Part shown: one piece after another, positions 11,728 to 22,786 of the stretch
How positions within the stretch are numbered: position 1 is the stretch's first letter
Layout: each line of letters begins with the position of its first letter
DNA from: Volutella citrinella
Taxonomy: Eukaryota; Ascomycota; Sordariomycetes; Hypocreales; Nectriaceae
Direction of reading: 5' to 3'
NCBI GenBank assembly: GCA_034401135.1
Contig: JAWZSP010000007.1
Location: forward strand, 1,550,001 to 1,614,000
Length of the DNA: 64,000 nt
Notes under the pieces: generated by a model
Databases searched by the model: none
What the model was told of the DNA's origin: nothing
The model's input: only the letters and a program-made list of their open reading frames with translations
Program-made: the position numbers and the translations under genes

Positions 11728-12916
11728 TTATTCCAGGCTCTGGATCATGACCTTGATCGCGCCGCTCTTGGGGTCAGCCGAGGTCTCGAAGGCCTTGAGA
11801 GCGTCCTCGAGCTTGAATCGGTGGGTCACCAGCTTGGACAGATCAATGACGCCGCTCTCCACCAGCCGAATGGCCCGGGGCCAAGTGTTGCAGTATCGGT
11901 ACTGGAGCTGAATATCCACCTCTCGAACACTCGCCCGCATGAATGGGATGTTGATTTCATTCTTACCCACGCCGATGACAAACACTTTGCCGCCAAACTT
12001 GACGGACCAGATGGCTGCGGCAATGCTGCTCTCCACACCGGTGCACTCCATGGCAATGGCGGGCTCAACACCACCAAAGGACTTGACGATGGCCTTGGCG
12101 CCGTCCTCGGCCGACATTCGCTCCACCTTGTGCGTGATGGCGCGAGGGCACAGCTCCTTGGCGAAGGCCAATCGGCTCTCGGAGATGTCTGTGATGACGA
12201 TGGGGCAGGCGCCGGCAGCGTCACAGCACAGCAGGGTGATAAGGCCGATGGGACCAGCGCCGCAGATCAGGACGGGATCTCCAAGGGCTACCTTGGCTCT
12301 CTGCAGACCAGCCAGAGCAACGCTGAGGGGCTCCAGCATAGCGCCATCCTCAAATGACATGTTTCCAATCTTGTGGCACCAGACTGCTGGGTGGTTGATG
12401 TAGCGGCGTAGCATGCCGTCGACCGGGGGGGTAGACAGGAACTCGACGTTGTCGCAGCCATTGTAGCGGCCAGTCAGGCAAGGCTCACAAGCGTGGCAGG
12501 GCAGGTTGGGCTCGACAGCGACCCGGTCGCCAACCTTGAGGTGGGCGACGGACGGATGAACTGCAATAACCTCGCCGGCCGATTCGTGGCCAAGGATATG
12601 GTCGCCCTCCACGATCATGGGACCGATGCAGCCAGCGTGCCAGAAGTGCACATCGGAACTATCCAGCGGTCAATGGAAATCCACCAGAGGGCGGCGTCGA
12701 GCAAATGGGCAAATCTCACCCGCAGATACCGGTGCTTCGGATAGCAACGCTGACCTCTCCAGGCTTCAGGTCGGTGCCGGCCTGGACGCTCTCAGCGCTG
12801 GGCTGGGCATCGCTCACCCACAGGTCATGATTGGGATTGGTGTAGACGGCGATGTTGGGCCTGAGCGCAAGCTTGGCCTCGCCTGCCGTGGGGGTTTCAA
12901 CTGCTGAAGGGCTCAT
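11728..12916 (-). CDS. lad1: L-arabinitol 4-dehydrogenase, NAD-dependent
   Basis: Exons on the minus strand are 12916-12720 and 12658-11728, giving 375 aa with one GTGAGA...TAG intron. The enzyme is a zinc medium-chain dehydrogenase of the polyol (sorbitol/xylitol) group. It oxidises L-arabinitol to L-xylulose with NAD+ in the cytosolic fungal L-arabinose pathway. Visible residues are the catalytic zinc ligands Cys65 and His90-Glu91 (GHESAGEV), structural zinc cysteines 120, 123, 126 and 134 ([15 protein letters not shown]), the Rossmann motif GAGPIGL, and an acidic residue in [10 protein letters not shown] that favours NAD over NADP. The block [14 protein letters not shown] and the tail [11 protein letters not shown] closely match known Neurospora-type LAD sequences, so I prefer LAD over xylitol dehydrogenase. 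Possible carbon-catabolite sites lie upstream. Confidence 0.93.
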
Positions 12917-13022
12917 TGTGTGAGATGGATGTGTAGGAGAGAGGCAGTACCGTATGGCGATGGACTAGGGAGGATTTATTCACGGCCAAAACAAGGACTG
13001 GTGGCAAGGAGGAGGGAGAGAA

Positions 13023-13028
13023 CCCCGC
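13023..13028 (-). promoter_or_regulatory. Candidate CreA/Cre1 site in lad1 promoter
   Basis: GCGGGG on the minus strand matches the SYGGRG consensus of the fungal carbon-catabolite repressor, about 110 bp upstream of the lad1 ATG. A second match, GTGGGG, is on the + strand at 13204-13209. Arabinose-pathway genes are known to be under CreA control, but the six-base word is common by chance. Confidence 0.3.
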
Positions 13029-13052
13029 CTCGCCAGCTGAGCGCAACGTGAG

Positions 13053-13060
13053 TTTTATAT
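13053..13060 (-). promoter_or_regulatory. TATA-like box upstream of lad1
   Basis: The minus strand reads ATATAAAA about 140 bp upstream of the lad1 start codon. This is a plausible TATA element for an inducible metabolic gene. Confidence 0.45.
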
Positions 13061-15654
13061 GATTCACCCCTTCCACCTAAATTTTTTGGGGTCATGCGCA
13101 CTCTCGTCGGTATATGTTTGGTCGCGCAGCAAATCTCAGTTCCCCACGTCTCTCATCAACGCGTCCAGGGTTCACCAGAGCTGGCCTCTCACTCGGTACG
13201 AATGTGGGGTTGACCGGGCTCATGACGGAGGGACGTGATTCGAAGCTGTCGATGGCCGACGCAGTCAACTCCCGCACCAATCACAGACGTCGGCGCAGGC
13301 AACCCCAACGACGCCATGTTCCAAGTCGACCAAGGCTAAATGTTTAGCGGCAACAGGGCAAACGGTATTGCGACGGAGGGGAAAAGCAAAGAAACATGCT
13401 ATGCGAGACGTTATCGTGCCATGACTTGCCTGGCGGGCTCCGAGGGGCCGATCTCGTGCCATCTCGTCCCTCCCTCCCGCAGTGGCTGCTTACAGTGCAT
13501 AGCGGCGGCTTTGGGAGACGGTGATTGCTGCGAATGGCCGCCGTCGCGGGCTTTCTGCCGAACGCGCTACCCCGTAGTCGCAGTGGACTCAGCGCGGCTC
13601 TTGACTGGCACGGTTATAACATGCTCGGGGCTATTCGACATGCCGCCGTGGGGAGCAGCGGGTCCAACGCTCTACATCCGATAAATATCCTCCCTATTAT
13701 CCGGTCAGGATCCGGCCGAGCAGGAGGCAAACCTACAAAGGAAGACTAGTGCGGCACTGTGGCAAGATAATTGGAGCTGGCCGGATGCGGGGCGGGGTCG
13801 ACTTGATGCCTGTTGGAGACACTCTGTGCGCTGCCTTTGTTCTCGTGGCGAAAGGCTCACCTCAACACCGGGATATGAGCTTGACACCTGGCCGGAATTC
13901 ATGCCCGAGGCCTTTGCATCTACTGGTGGGTGTGACTGAGCCATTTAACGTTGCTACCCCACCAGACCTTTGACTTGTCATGAAGCAGAGGGCCGCCAGC
14001 CTACTGTTGTGTCCATGTCGCTTACTTCATTCTGCGAGCTTATATAGCTCCCGTCGTCCTCTCGGCCGCAGTACTTCCTTCACTGTTTATTCTAGCGAAG
14101 ACCAAGGAAGGACGTCTCAACATTGTGCTGAGTGAAAGCTGCGTGGCACATTGATCAGAGCAGCTTAATGTCAATCACTCCGCAACATTGTCACTCCCAT
14201 GGGACAGTGTTTCATGAGCATCTGGGTGACTGTCCCATCGTGTGCAGTCTCAATAATTCCAAGAAACAACCATCAATATATCCGCTTCATGCTCCCGGCA
14301 CAATAACTGGCAGGTCTACAAGTTTATACACCAAGTGAGGCAGTGAAAGATCTGTATTTCAGCACGTTACTGACCAAGGCGCGTGTGCCTCGTCTTCGCT
14401 GGCCCGATTACATCCTGGACGATTGCATATCCAGGAACCGCCAAACATGACTGCAGTAGGCAACAGGACCAACTTATGGTGCGGTAATCGTTTTTATGCC
14501 AGGTGTACAGCCCAACAACTGTTGGTGCCACCGTAAATTGTCGGGCGTGCCTACATTTCGCACTTTAGAAGCACTCGATTTATTTGCTAATCAGCTATGA
14601 CCGGTGTTGGACAGGCTAGCGAAAAACTGCTGGTCAACCGGATGTCGCCTCCATGGTTGTTCAGCCCGCATTTGCAACATGTACAGACCCCAGGATGGAT
14701 CTTATTCCCTCTGAAAATAACAGTCTCTTCGCAATCAAGTCAAAGCGGGCTTCACTCCCTCCCATATTCTTTGGAAGGGCGGCATTACCCATATGGGAGT
14801 GGACATTGAGTAAGCCGGAAGCCTTGTGTGTCTCCGTTCCTTTGAGCGTATATGGTTTGCCTAAGGTACTTACTATCATCTCCATACACATGTGCCAGGT
14901 CATGGTCCCTTTCAGTGCGGCATTGTTCTAGCGGAGAGTCGCAAAGATAACGCCGGCTGAACTGGCGGAACTAAATTGGCTCGTCGGCCGCAGTCTTTAA
15001 CAGCGGATCAAAGGCGCGCGGCCGGAAGGGGTAAACCCAGCCTCGAAAGAGGGGAGGAACCCACAAGCAGAGAATTGGAGGCGGAGTAGCCTTTAAAGCC
15101 ATCAAGTATATATTATGCTTATCAACTGTCTTGATTCTGCCTCTTTCTTGTCGCGAACGAGCCGAAGACGCATCGCCATTGTGGCTGTTTCCAACTTTCA
15201 AAATGTGGACTTATTGTCCTCCCGTTAAGAGGCGTGCTGACTGCTCCGAGGCGGCGATTTCACTTTTAACATCGTTTTGTTTCGGTTTCGATGGGCCATA
15301 CGCAGTTTCCTGTGTGCATTACTTGCATGGCATAGAATTCCTTCAAATACATGACTCGCGTTGGTTTCTCATCCTGGCCCATGCTGCGCACCTTGCTCAC
15401 TCCATCTGTTTGTGATTAGGTGGCCAACCATCAGGATGGAAGAGCATCGAAGGTTAGAGGACAGCAAATCGCAATCTTCGCCTGTCCAGGTTTGACGTGG
15501 ACTGATGTGCGATGGCTTTCCGCTCTTTTCGCAGTCGGCATCCAGTCATGGCCGACCTCGCAACTGAAGGCTGTTAGGAGCCAGCTAGATAGTGAGTAGC
15601 TTGGGATATATCATCGTTAGGAGAATTGTCGTTTTTGTTTTGGCCTTGGCAAGT

Positions 15655-15900
15655 TCATTCGCCAACAGCAATGACAACGTCGCCTCTGCAATGGCCGTAT
15701 GAGCAGCAGGCGGAGGGATCCATCTCGCCCTTCAGAATGGCGTCCACCTTAGACTAGGAGTTGATTAGTGATCTAGCATTTTGATTTGCGGTCCGGATTG
15801 GCGACCAAGCACTCACATCGGGGCAAGGCCCATTGGGCGAGATGGGAGTAGCGCTGGCCAAGGCAACAGCAACGAAAACAAAAACAATTGACCACTTCAT
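15655..15900 (-). CDS. Small secreted cysteine-containing protein (60 aa)
   Basis: Exons on the minus strand are 15900-15817 and 15753-15655. The intron has a GTGAGT donor, a CTAAT branch point and a TAG acceptor. The product is 60 aa: a signal peptide of about 17-18 residues (MKWSIVFVFVAVALASA), then a mature peptide of about 42 residues with four cysteines (Cys26, Cys44-Cys45, Cys50). The core is KVDAILKGEMDPSACCSYG, followed by HCRGDVVIAVGE. From memory, similar short sequences with a CCSYG core occur as uncharacterised secreted proteins in related fungi. I cannot verify this and assign no function. Splicing matters: without it the protein runs into a Ser/Ala-rich tail with a stop at 15754. 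It could be an effector-like or cell-wall-associated peptide, but that is speculation. It stands alone, 1.7 kb from the next gene. Confidence 0.78.
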
Positions 15901-17630
15901 TGGGATATATTGGCGTAAGATCACAAGGAGGCAGCTGAGTGTCGGGTGAGACCTTGAAGGCCTTGAGAGTACTGTTGAAGCACTATGGAGGCTGGCACGC
16001 GGCTGTGTAGGACGAAGAGAACGAAGGGGCAAAATCGAACTGATGATTGGAGCGAGGGCGGCTTCGGTGAAGAAGTGCAGACTTGATCGCTGGCACGACT
16101 TCGGAAGTGTGCGTGAAGCTGAAGCGACGTGGATCGAGATAGGGAGGAACAGCTCTGGAAAAGTCAGCGGAATGGTCGGTGTGAAAGACGGATGATGCTC
16201 GAGGGCACTTCTGAGATTATATCACAAAACACCCAGACGCCTCATTCTCCGGGGGTCCATGTGGCATGACGGATAGCTGGACGGGTCTGCCTGCTGTCTA
16301 CCTAAAATATTAAGGGACCGGGCCAGCAACGCCTCCATGGGCAGGCACCCCCCCAGCTCCTCCCCGCACAGAGGCCAAGTCGCGAGGCAGACACAAGCTG
16401 CAACCTTGGATGGAAGGCGCGAGGAACCAAGTGCGAGGGTGGGCCACAGACACCACATGCCGTGACAAATCCGGGCATTCTTCGCTCTGCTAGCCTCGAT
16501 AATAGTCTTGTATCCTCGTCCGCCATCCATCATCTGCCTGAACCTCTACCACCCAATGCCCCCGCTCGGTCAACTGCCCTCGTTTGGTAACTAGTACACC
16601 CACGGCCGTCGGCCTTGCTAGCTTGGCAGCTCGACTCGGCTCAGCTGAAGGCATCAGCAAACACCTGCCATGCTCCTCCTTGTTCGTTTTCGCTAACATG
16701 CGGCGCTGACCCGTCATCACGGAACGCCTCGTGCAGGGTGCTGGCGTCGGCACCGCTCTGATAGGGCAAGGTGGTACCGTGGTTCAAGGTCGAGGCGACA
16801 CCAACGGCTGCGGTTCCACCCAGCCATGCCGCATCTATCCCTTGGAACTTGCCCACTGTGAGACTAATGCTCAAGGCGCAATGACACCGATGCTTCAATG
16901 GCCTTCGGATGGGTGCTTTGATTTGAGATCAGAGTCATCCTCTGGCGACACTACCCGTGATACAAACGCACCGCATGGGAGAGTTGGGGCGGCATCCTCC
17001 GCATGCGTGAGCAGAACGGGTTCCCTCAATGAATGGAGTGATAAGTCGGTTAGCATGGGATAGAGCCCTTGTCTTTGCAAGTCAGCCCTACTACACGGTC
17101 TGGGCACTGGTAATTTCAGGATTGGTCAACTTCAGCCTCTGCTTCATCAGTGGAGCGAACAGCCGAGCCATCTCCCACCCCTGCGCAGGCCGATGGCTTA
17201 GGTTGTGGAGTTTCGCAGGGAGCATACGCACCGTCATCCATTGCATAGCTCTTGCAAGCCCAAGTCTTGGAGAGTTCCGGAAGCGGGCATGATGGTGCTC
17301 ATGGGAGCAAAGATCTGATCAAGGATCTGGTCAGAAGAAGAAGAACGCAAGCTCTGGCCCGCAACCCAACACAAGCCTCTCGCCATGAGTTCGACTACGC
17401 AGGGCTAGCACGCCAAGCGGGGCCATTGGAAGAGGGCCCTTTCTCAGCTCAACCATGGGCCCACGGCTGGCTGGTGTCAGCCCCTATGCACGAAGATGCA
17501 GGCACAATGCAAGGCACAATCAATCTACCCGAGATTCTGTAGGTCTGACACTGGCTCCCCTGTCGATGCTATGTGACGCCACTGAAGCCCTCCATATTCC
17601 AAGATGAGGGGAAACCTCCCACCAGGCCGA
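15901..17630. other. Gene-free interval upstream of the secreted-protein gene
   Basis: This 1.7 kb lies between two minus-strand genes and should carry the promoter of the small secreted protein and the 3' region of the WD40 gene. I found no domain-bearing frame, RNA gene or repeat. Confidence 0.55.
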
Positions 17631-20600
17631 TTACAAAGACCAAACTTCGGTGCCAACGCCGCTAATGATGAGATTTGTTTTGCTATGCAATTCTTCAATG
17701 TTGGCCATGACTTCGATATCACCAGGATCAGCCACGCCGCTGTACTCGTTTGCGATCATCCTCAACCCCCCTTGCTCAATCTGCCAGAGCTTGATCCGCT
17801 GGTCATTGCTCACGCTGGCCAACAGTCTCTCCCCGTTATGTTGCAGAATCGCAACTCCATTGATAGCAGCTGAGTGTGCTTTTCGCAAGAGACAGCGCTT
17901 TGACACGTTGTAGCGATGACTGTCTTTCTCGCTTGTGAGAGGTGTCAAGAATGACACGCCGAGGCCATTGTCGTCACCGCCTGTGGTCACCAAGAAGCCC
18001 TCAGGCGTCGCGCAGAGATCCAATCCCTTGATGCTGTTCTGATGAACCGGGGCTACCTGCACCAAGACGTGACTTGATGCTGTGGCATCGTCCAATTTCG
18101 CTTCCCAGGTGGCCAAATGGCCATCCGTGGATGCCGTGAGCGTTGAGACCGTAGTCTCGTCCACCCAAAGGTGGCGGACCTGGGTGAGACAAGCACCCGT
18201 GTAAGAAACCTGGGCCAAGAGGCGGAAACCTGCATCTCGTGCATAGCGATAAGTTTTTAGAGACGAGTTTGACAAGACGATGGACAGAACGAGGCCATGC
18301 TGGTCGGTTTTGCAAGCGTCAAAGTCCATGATGCGCAAATCTCCCTCTGCACTCTTGTCCTTGAATACTCCCTCGCACAACACGCCTAGGCCCCCATAGG
18401 CCGTGTCTAGCTTTCGGATCCGCCAAACAAACAACTCCTCATTCCCAGCACTGCTTATGAGATAATCATCGCCGACCCACCGCAGACATTGGAGGCCAGT
18501 GACGTGCAGCTTCATTGACACCAAGCATCGAAGATGAGGCTCGCCTCGCTGGGTGGGCTTGTATTCCCAGATTCGAAGTGTTGTGTCCTCGGATCCGGTG
18601 GCGACATAACGTCCATTGAAGCTCAGTCCCCGAATCTCTCGACCGTGTGTACCTTGCCGGAGGGGCTTGTGTACAGGCCTCTCCTGGGAGTGTACGAAGA
18701 GCTTGGACGTTTTGGTGTAAGCAAACCGAAGCCGGCCAGAGTCTGATGGGTGGCCTGTGACTGTGTATGCGCGGTGTGCACCACCACAGTCCACAGTAGC
18801 CAGCTCATCTCGCCGTGTCTCGTTCCATGCCATAAAGTTCTTGCCCTTGAACCCGAATAGGATGAGATCGGGAACGGCATCGTCCGTAAGCCAACCACCA
18901 TCAATCACGGCGGCGAACGCAGGCGCAGTTTCATGGCGTAGGTTGAGGCGGAGCTCCCCGTCCGTGGTCTCAATCTCGTGTACCCGATACTTGCCGTCCC
19001 TGCTTGTTGAGAGGAAGTACGGAGATGCACGATGCCCCGCATTCCCGGGAAGCGGTATCAAGGCAGTGATGGCGTCGCGCGTAGGCGATGGCGCTTCCAG
19101 CACGGGGGTAAAGTGCTCATCGGCCCGTCGGAGGAGTGTCAAGAAGCCGTGGCGGGACCCGATGGCGAGCAGCCCGTCGCCCACCTTGGCCGCTGACATG
19201 GCCACGAACCGTCGGTCCATACCTTGTGTTTGGCAGCTCTCGCTGACGGCCCCCTCCCGTGGGCGCATGCGGAAATAGTACGCGTCCGGCACGCCGTAAA
19301 GGAAGACGAGAAACTCGGCTTCATCTTCCGGGTTGGTGGCCTGGGCTCCGCCAAGTATCATGATGCTCACAACCCTCCCTGGCAGGCTGGTGATGAGCGA
19401 AAGGCCCTTTGCTTCAGAGTAATGGTACAGGCTGCCACGGACCGTCCCTATGAGGCAGGCAACCTGCCCGACCTGTTGAAGCACGTAGCATGGCTTCATC
19501 TCGCTTGTTACCTCATCGTCCACGACAATTTCACGCCAAGAAAGTTGGGGTGAAAGCGTGCCGAGCAGCAATCGACCCTGCGTTGTGGTGGCGAGGATCT
19601 GGTCGGCGGTGATGAAGTCGTAGCGGGCGAACAGCTCACGGCCAGGCAGCTCTCGGCGGTCCGGTATTGTTGCAAGTACATCTGCCAGATCGAATTCATC
19701 GAGGCGAGGGAATGATCCATCCCGCAACCCTGATTCAGCGGCAGGGCTGGACATGTGCCGAATGAATGAGATTCTACCATCGGCCCCTCCCGTGGCGATC
19801 AGGGTCTCATCTCCGCTATTGCAAATGGCGCGAGCCCAAAGATGTTTTCCGCTGTGAAGGGCGTGTATGCTCTCGTTCGTCAGCGTGCCGGTCAGCCGCT
19901 TCGGCGCCCCGACACCAGATGCGACGTTCAGGTTCAGCCGCCATGTCTGCGTTGTCGAGTCTTCGCCGAAGGAATACAACATCAGCCCATTAGTGCGCAG
20001 AGGCTCTCCTTCGGAAGCCGGCGCAAACTGAATGCCCCAGATGCGTGAAAGGTGGCCCATGGCAACGGCGATAGCGCCCTTGGTCCTCTGGGGCTCGTCA
20101 GCCATGGGTGCGGCTTCGACCGATGAGCCGAATCCAGTCTCGCGCACAGCGTCGAGTTCTTGAAGCTGTTGGTGGCTTTGTTCGTCCTGCGTGGTATTTC
20201 CCTCCGTAATGTCCCATATCCTCACAGTACGGTCGTCACTGCAACTGGCGAGAAGCCTTACCGATGACCCGTCGTCGCAGAGAACCGGCTCCGATATGTG
20301 GACGCCAAACAGCGAGCCTTCATGACCAGCCAGAACGGCGAGCATCTCGGGTCGGCTCTCGGAGAGGTGACACTTCCATACCAGTATCTCTCCGAAAACA
20401 GTACCGCCTGCGACCAACACGCAGTCTTGATCCAACCACTTCAGGTTTGCCGCGTAGAGAATGGGTCGCGAGGGCGAGATGACCCTTTGCAGAGCTGGGG
20501 TTCCTGTAGAGTCATCAAAGCTCACGGGCACCACTTCATTGTGGGCCGTCGCAAGGGCAGCGCGTCGGTCATCGAATGGCGAGAGGGCGGCGTCGTAAAT

Positions 20601-21027
20601 CCAGTCCGGCGCGGCAACCAGTCTCGCCTCCATGGACGAGAAAACAACAGCATCACCCCTCACTAGAAGAGCCTCGAGGTTTTCGACTGTAACGCAGGCG
20701 ACCGAGGAGGCGCCCCAAATCAAAACACGCCCGTTGCCAACACGAATTCCATGGATGGGCTGGGCTGCGAATATGCGAGTCCTGGCGAGGACCTCGCTCG
20801 TTGCTACGTCATAGACGGCGAGATGCGTGTCTTCGCCGGCGAGGAGGTAGTCGGAGCGGAGGAAGGCAGCGGCAGTTACCGGGCCTTGGTAGAGCTCCCT
20901 CTGGATCTTCACCTGACATGGGGCCTGTTGAGCAAGATCAGCGGGTGAGATGTCGGGATGTGGTGGTGGGTGGAGGGGTGAGTTTGAGCGCTCACTTGGA
21001 GGGACTCACGCTGAGGGGTTGCGCCAT
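17631..21027 (-). CDS. WDR6/Trm734-like WD40-repeat protein
   Basis: Exons on the minus strand are 21027-21010 and 20924-17631, giving 1103 aa. The first exon has only six codons (MAQPLS), followed by an 85-bp GTGAGT...CAG intron, and the second exon opens APCQVKIQRELYQGPVTAAAF. The protein is built from WD40 repeats along its length. Clear examples are LLASCSDDRTVRIWDI, YVATGSEDTTLRIWEYKP, YLISSAGNEELFVWRI and LLASVSNDQRIKLWQIEQ. Length, the N-terminal GPVTA start and the spread of repeats fit the WDR6/Trm734 (Rtt10) family, which partners the methyltransferase Trm7/FTSJ1 for 2'-O-methylation of tRNA wobble position 34. In yeast the protein is also linked to endosomal recycling. The family assignment is from overall resemblance, and the partner role is established knowledge, not visible here. 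No Trm7 gene lies in the window. Confidence 0.85.
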
Positions 21028-21657
21028 AGCCAAAGCCGAGTGAGTGACTACTTGTCACCAAGCCATCCAAGACGATGGAAAATAAAGAGGATGGGCTTCA
21101 ACTAGGTTCAATGGACAATTCTACAGACATCAAGCAGAGTCGTGGAGGATAAACAGCCGCTAGTCTGAGTGAGATGCAAAGCGGAATTTTTGTGGGAAAA
21201 TTTTGTCCACCCACTGGATTGTTGCAGTGCTCACCCATCCATCAACAAGCTTCACAACCCATCACTGCGTTCGTCACCACTGCGAATCAATGTTCCTAAA
21301 AATTACTCAAATCACACGGCGTATGAGAGAATGAAGTATTGTTATAGAATAGTCTTGATTTGTGTATATGCGGCGAAGCGAAAAGCAAAGGGAAAAGCAA
21401 GAAGAAAAAATAGGTAATGTGCTATTTACCACCATCGTGTCCTACCAATATCTAATCCGCTTGCCGTTCCAACGACTGAGCTCATGACAGTCATGGCCAT
21501 TTCCCTTGACCCTGATCATCCAGAAGTAGTCCGTATTAATATCCAAACGCCGGCAATGCAAAGGTTTCATCAGTGTCGAAAAACGACCATTAAACAAGCA
21601 AGTCATTCGTCATTTCCCGGGCCGGAGGCACCTAGGAGTCAACCCCTTTGACTGCAT
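21028..21657. other. Promoter of WD40 gene / 3' region of SUR7-like gene
   Basis: This 0.63 kb lies between two minus-strand genes. It is AT-richer than its surroundings around 21300-21420. No gene was recognised. Confidence 0.55.
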
Positions 21658-22704
21658 TTAAGCGCGGTGCGAGTAGGGCTCGTAGGCCAAATCAGAGCGA
21701 GCAGCGCCGCTGGGGTAGCGGGGAGCGCCGTACTGAGATGAGGACTGGTTGTGGTTGTAGAACCCACCAGAGGTCATCTCGTGGTCGCTACCGATGGGAG
21801 CATACTTGCCGTTCTTGCCACCAAGGAGCTTCTCGCTGTCAGACTTGCGGTTCTTGCGCTTGTCGCGGTGCTCGGGCTTGCAGCAGCAGATGGTGAAGAT
21901 CCAGAAGAGAGAGGCGGCCAGGGCAAAGGCGGCAGAGAAGGCGAGGATAATGAAGAAGACGTCGTGCAGAGAAGCCTTTACGCCGTAGATCTCGGCACTG
22001 CCCTTGACGGCGCCCACGACGGTGAGAGCGGTACCGGCAGTCACACCAAGACAGGTGATAACCAGAAGGGTGGCAACACCGGAGATGATCCAGACGATGC
22101 AGGAGACGATACGGGAGCAGCCAGAGAAAATGCCGACGATCATCTCGAGGACGAGAGCAACGAAGGCGAAGACGAAGGCATACTGAGTCCACTTGGTTGC
22201 CTGCTTGAAGACCTTGACGGCGCCCGAAATCTCCTTGGGGAGGGTGACATTCTTGGAGTTGCCATTCTCACTGTTGATCTCAGCGGCCCAGTTCCATTTG
22301 GGCTGGGTGCAGGTGCGCTTGTTGTCGTCCCAGTTGCGGCCGCAGTAGCCCCAGACGCTGATCTCATATTCCTTCTTCGTCAAGCCGAGAGTCTTGGCAT
22401 TGATGGTGGCCGAGCTGTTGGCACGCTTGTTGTTCTTGTTGTTGAGGAAACCAAGATCGATGCCCAGCTTGTCCAGAACGCTGTCGGTGTCAATGTTCTT
22501 GAGATCGATGCCGTCGAGGTTGATGCCGAGCTTGTTTTGGACCTCTTTATCAAGGGGATCGATGTTCATGTCCTGCACGTCGATGCTGAACATGTACATG
22601 TCCTTGTTGGTGACGCCAGCAAGGGCGACGATGAGGAGGGAGATGATGGAGCCGAGCAGGAGGATGAATGGCAGAGCCACGCAGAAGAAGCGTCCAATCT
22701 GCAT
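21658..22704 (-). CDS. SUR7/PalI (Rim9)-family four-helix membrane protein
   Basis: A single exon encodes 348 aa. The layout is a first membrane helix at about 5-29, a long extracellular loop (about 31-168), three helices at about 174-196, 200-222 and 248-274, and a hydrophilic tail with a basic stretch (HRDKRKNRK, about 279-287) and Ser/Tyr/Gly-rich end. The loop holds the claudin/SUR7-type motif ISVWGYCG (Trp118, Gly119, Cys121) with a second cysteine at 132 (RTCTQPKWNW), plus predicted N-glycosylation sites such as NSS and NVT. SUR7-family proteins mark eisosome-associated plasma-membrane domains, and PalI/Rim9 members sense ambient pH. I cannot separate the two subfamilies with confidence. 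A Cys-rich juxtamembrane segment (TICCCKPEH) could be palmitoylated. A (GTT)7 microsatellite sits in its leader. Confidence 0.85.
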   Translation of the reverse strand: MQIGRFFCVALPFILLLGSIISLLIVALAGVTNKDMYMFSIDVQDMNIDPLDKEVQNKLGINLDGIDLKNIDTDSVLDKLGIDLGFLNNKNNKRANSSATINAKTLGLTKKEYEISVWGYCGRNWDDNKRTCTQPKWNWAAEINSENGNSKNVTLPKEISGAVKVFKQATKWTQYAFVFAFVALVLEMIVGIFSGCSRIVSCIVWIISGVATLLVITCLGVTAGTALTVVGAVKGSAEIYGVKASLHDVFFIILAFSAAFALAASLFWIFTICCCKPEHRDKRKNRKSDSEKLLGGKNGKYAPIGSDHEMTSGGFYNHNQSSSQYGAPRYPSGAARSDLAYEPYSHRA

Positions 22705-22765
22705 GTTGGCGGTGTTTGCTCGATTTCCGACGGGAGCGAGTTGTGGTACGTCCGCGTTGGCGAGT

Positions 22766-22786
22766 GTTGTTGTTGTTGTTGTTGTT
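22766..22786 (+). repeat. (GTT)7 microsatellite
   Basis: Seven GTT units lie 62-82 bp upstream of the SUR7-like start codon, reading (AAC)7 in the sense of that gene's leader. AAC/CAA repeats are often found in unstructured fungal 5' leaders. Confidence 0.9.

Larger units (their letters stand above)
12917..15654. other. lad1 promoter and gene-free interval
   Basis: This 2.7 kb lies between lad1 (-) and the small secreted-protein gene (-). The first few hundred bases upstream of lad1 hold a TATA-like box and SYGGRG words. No gene was recognised in the rest. Frames up to about 110 codons lack domains. Confidence 0.55.

Noticed and set aside
11608..12357. A 249-codon plus-strand frame opposite lad1
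   Set aside because: It is antisense to a well-supported dehydrogenase and has no domain.
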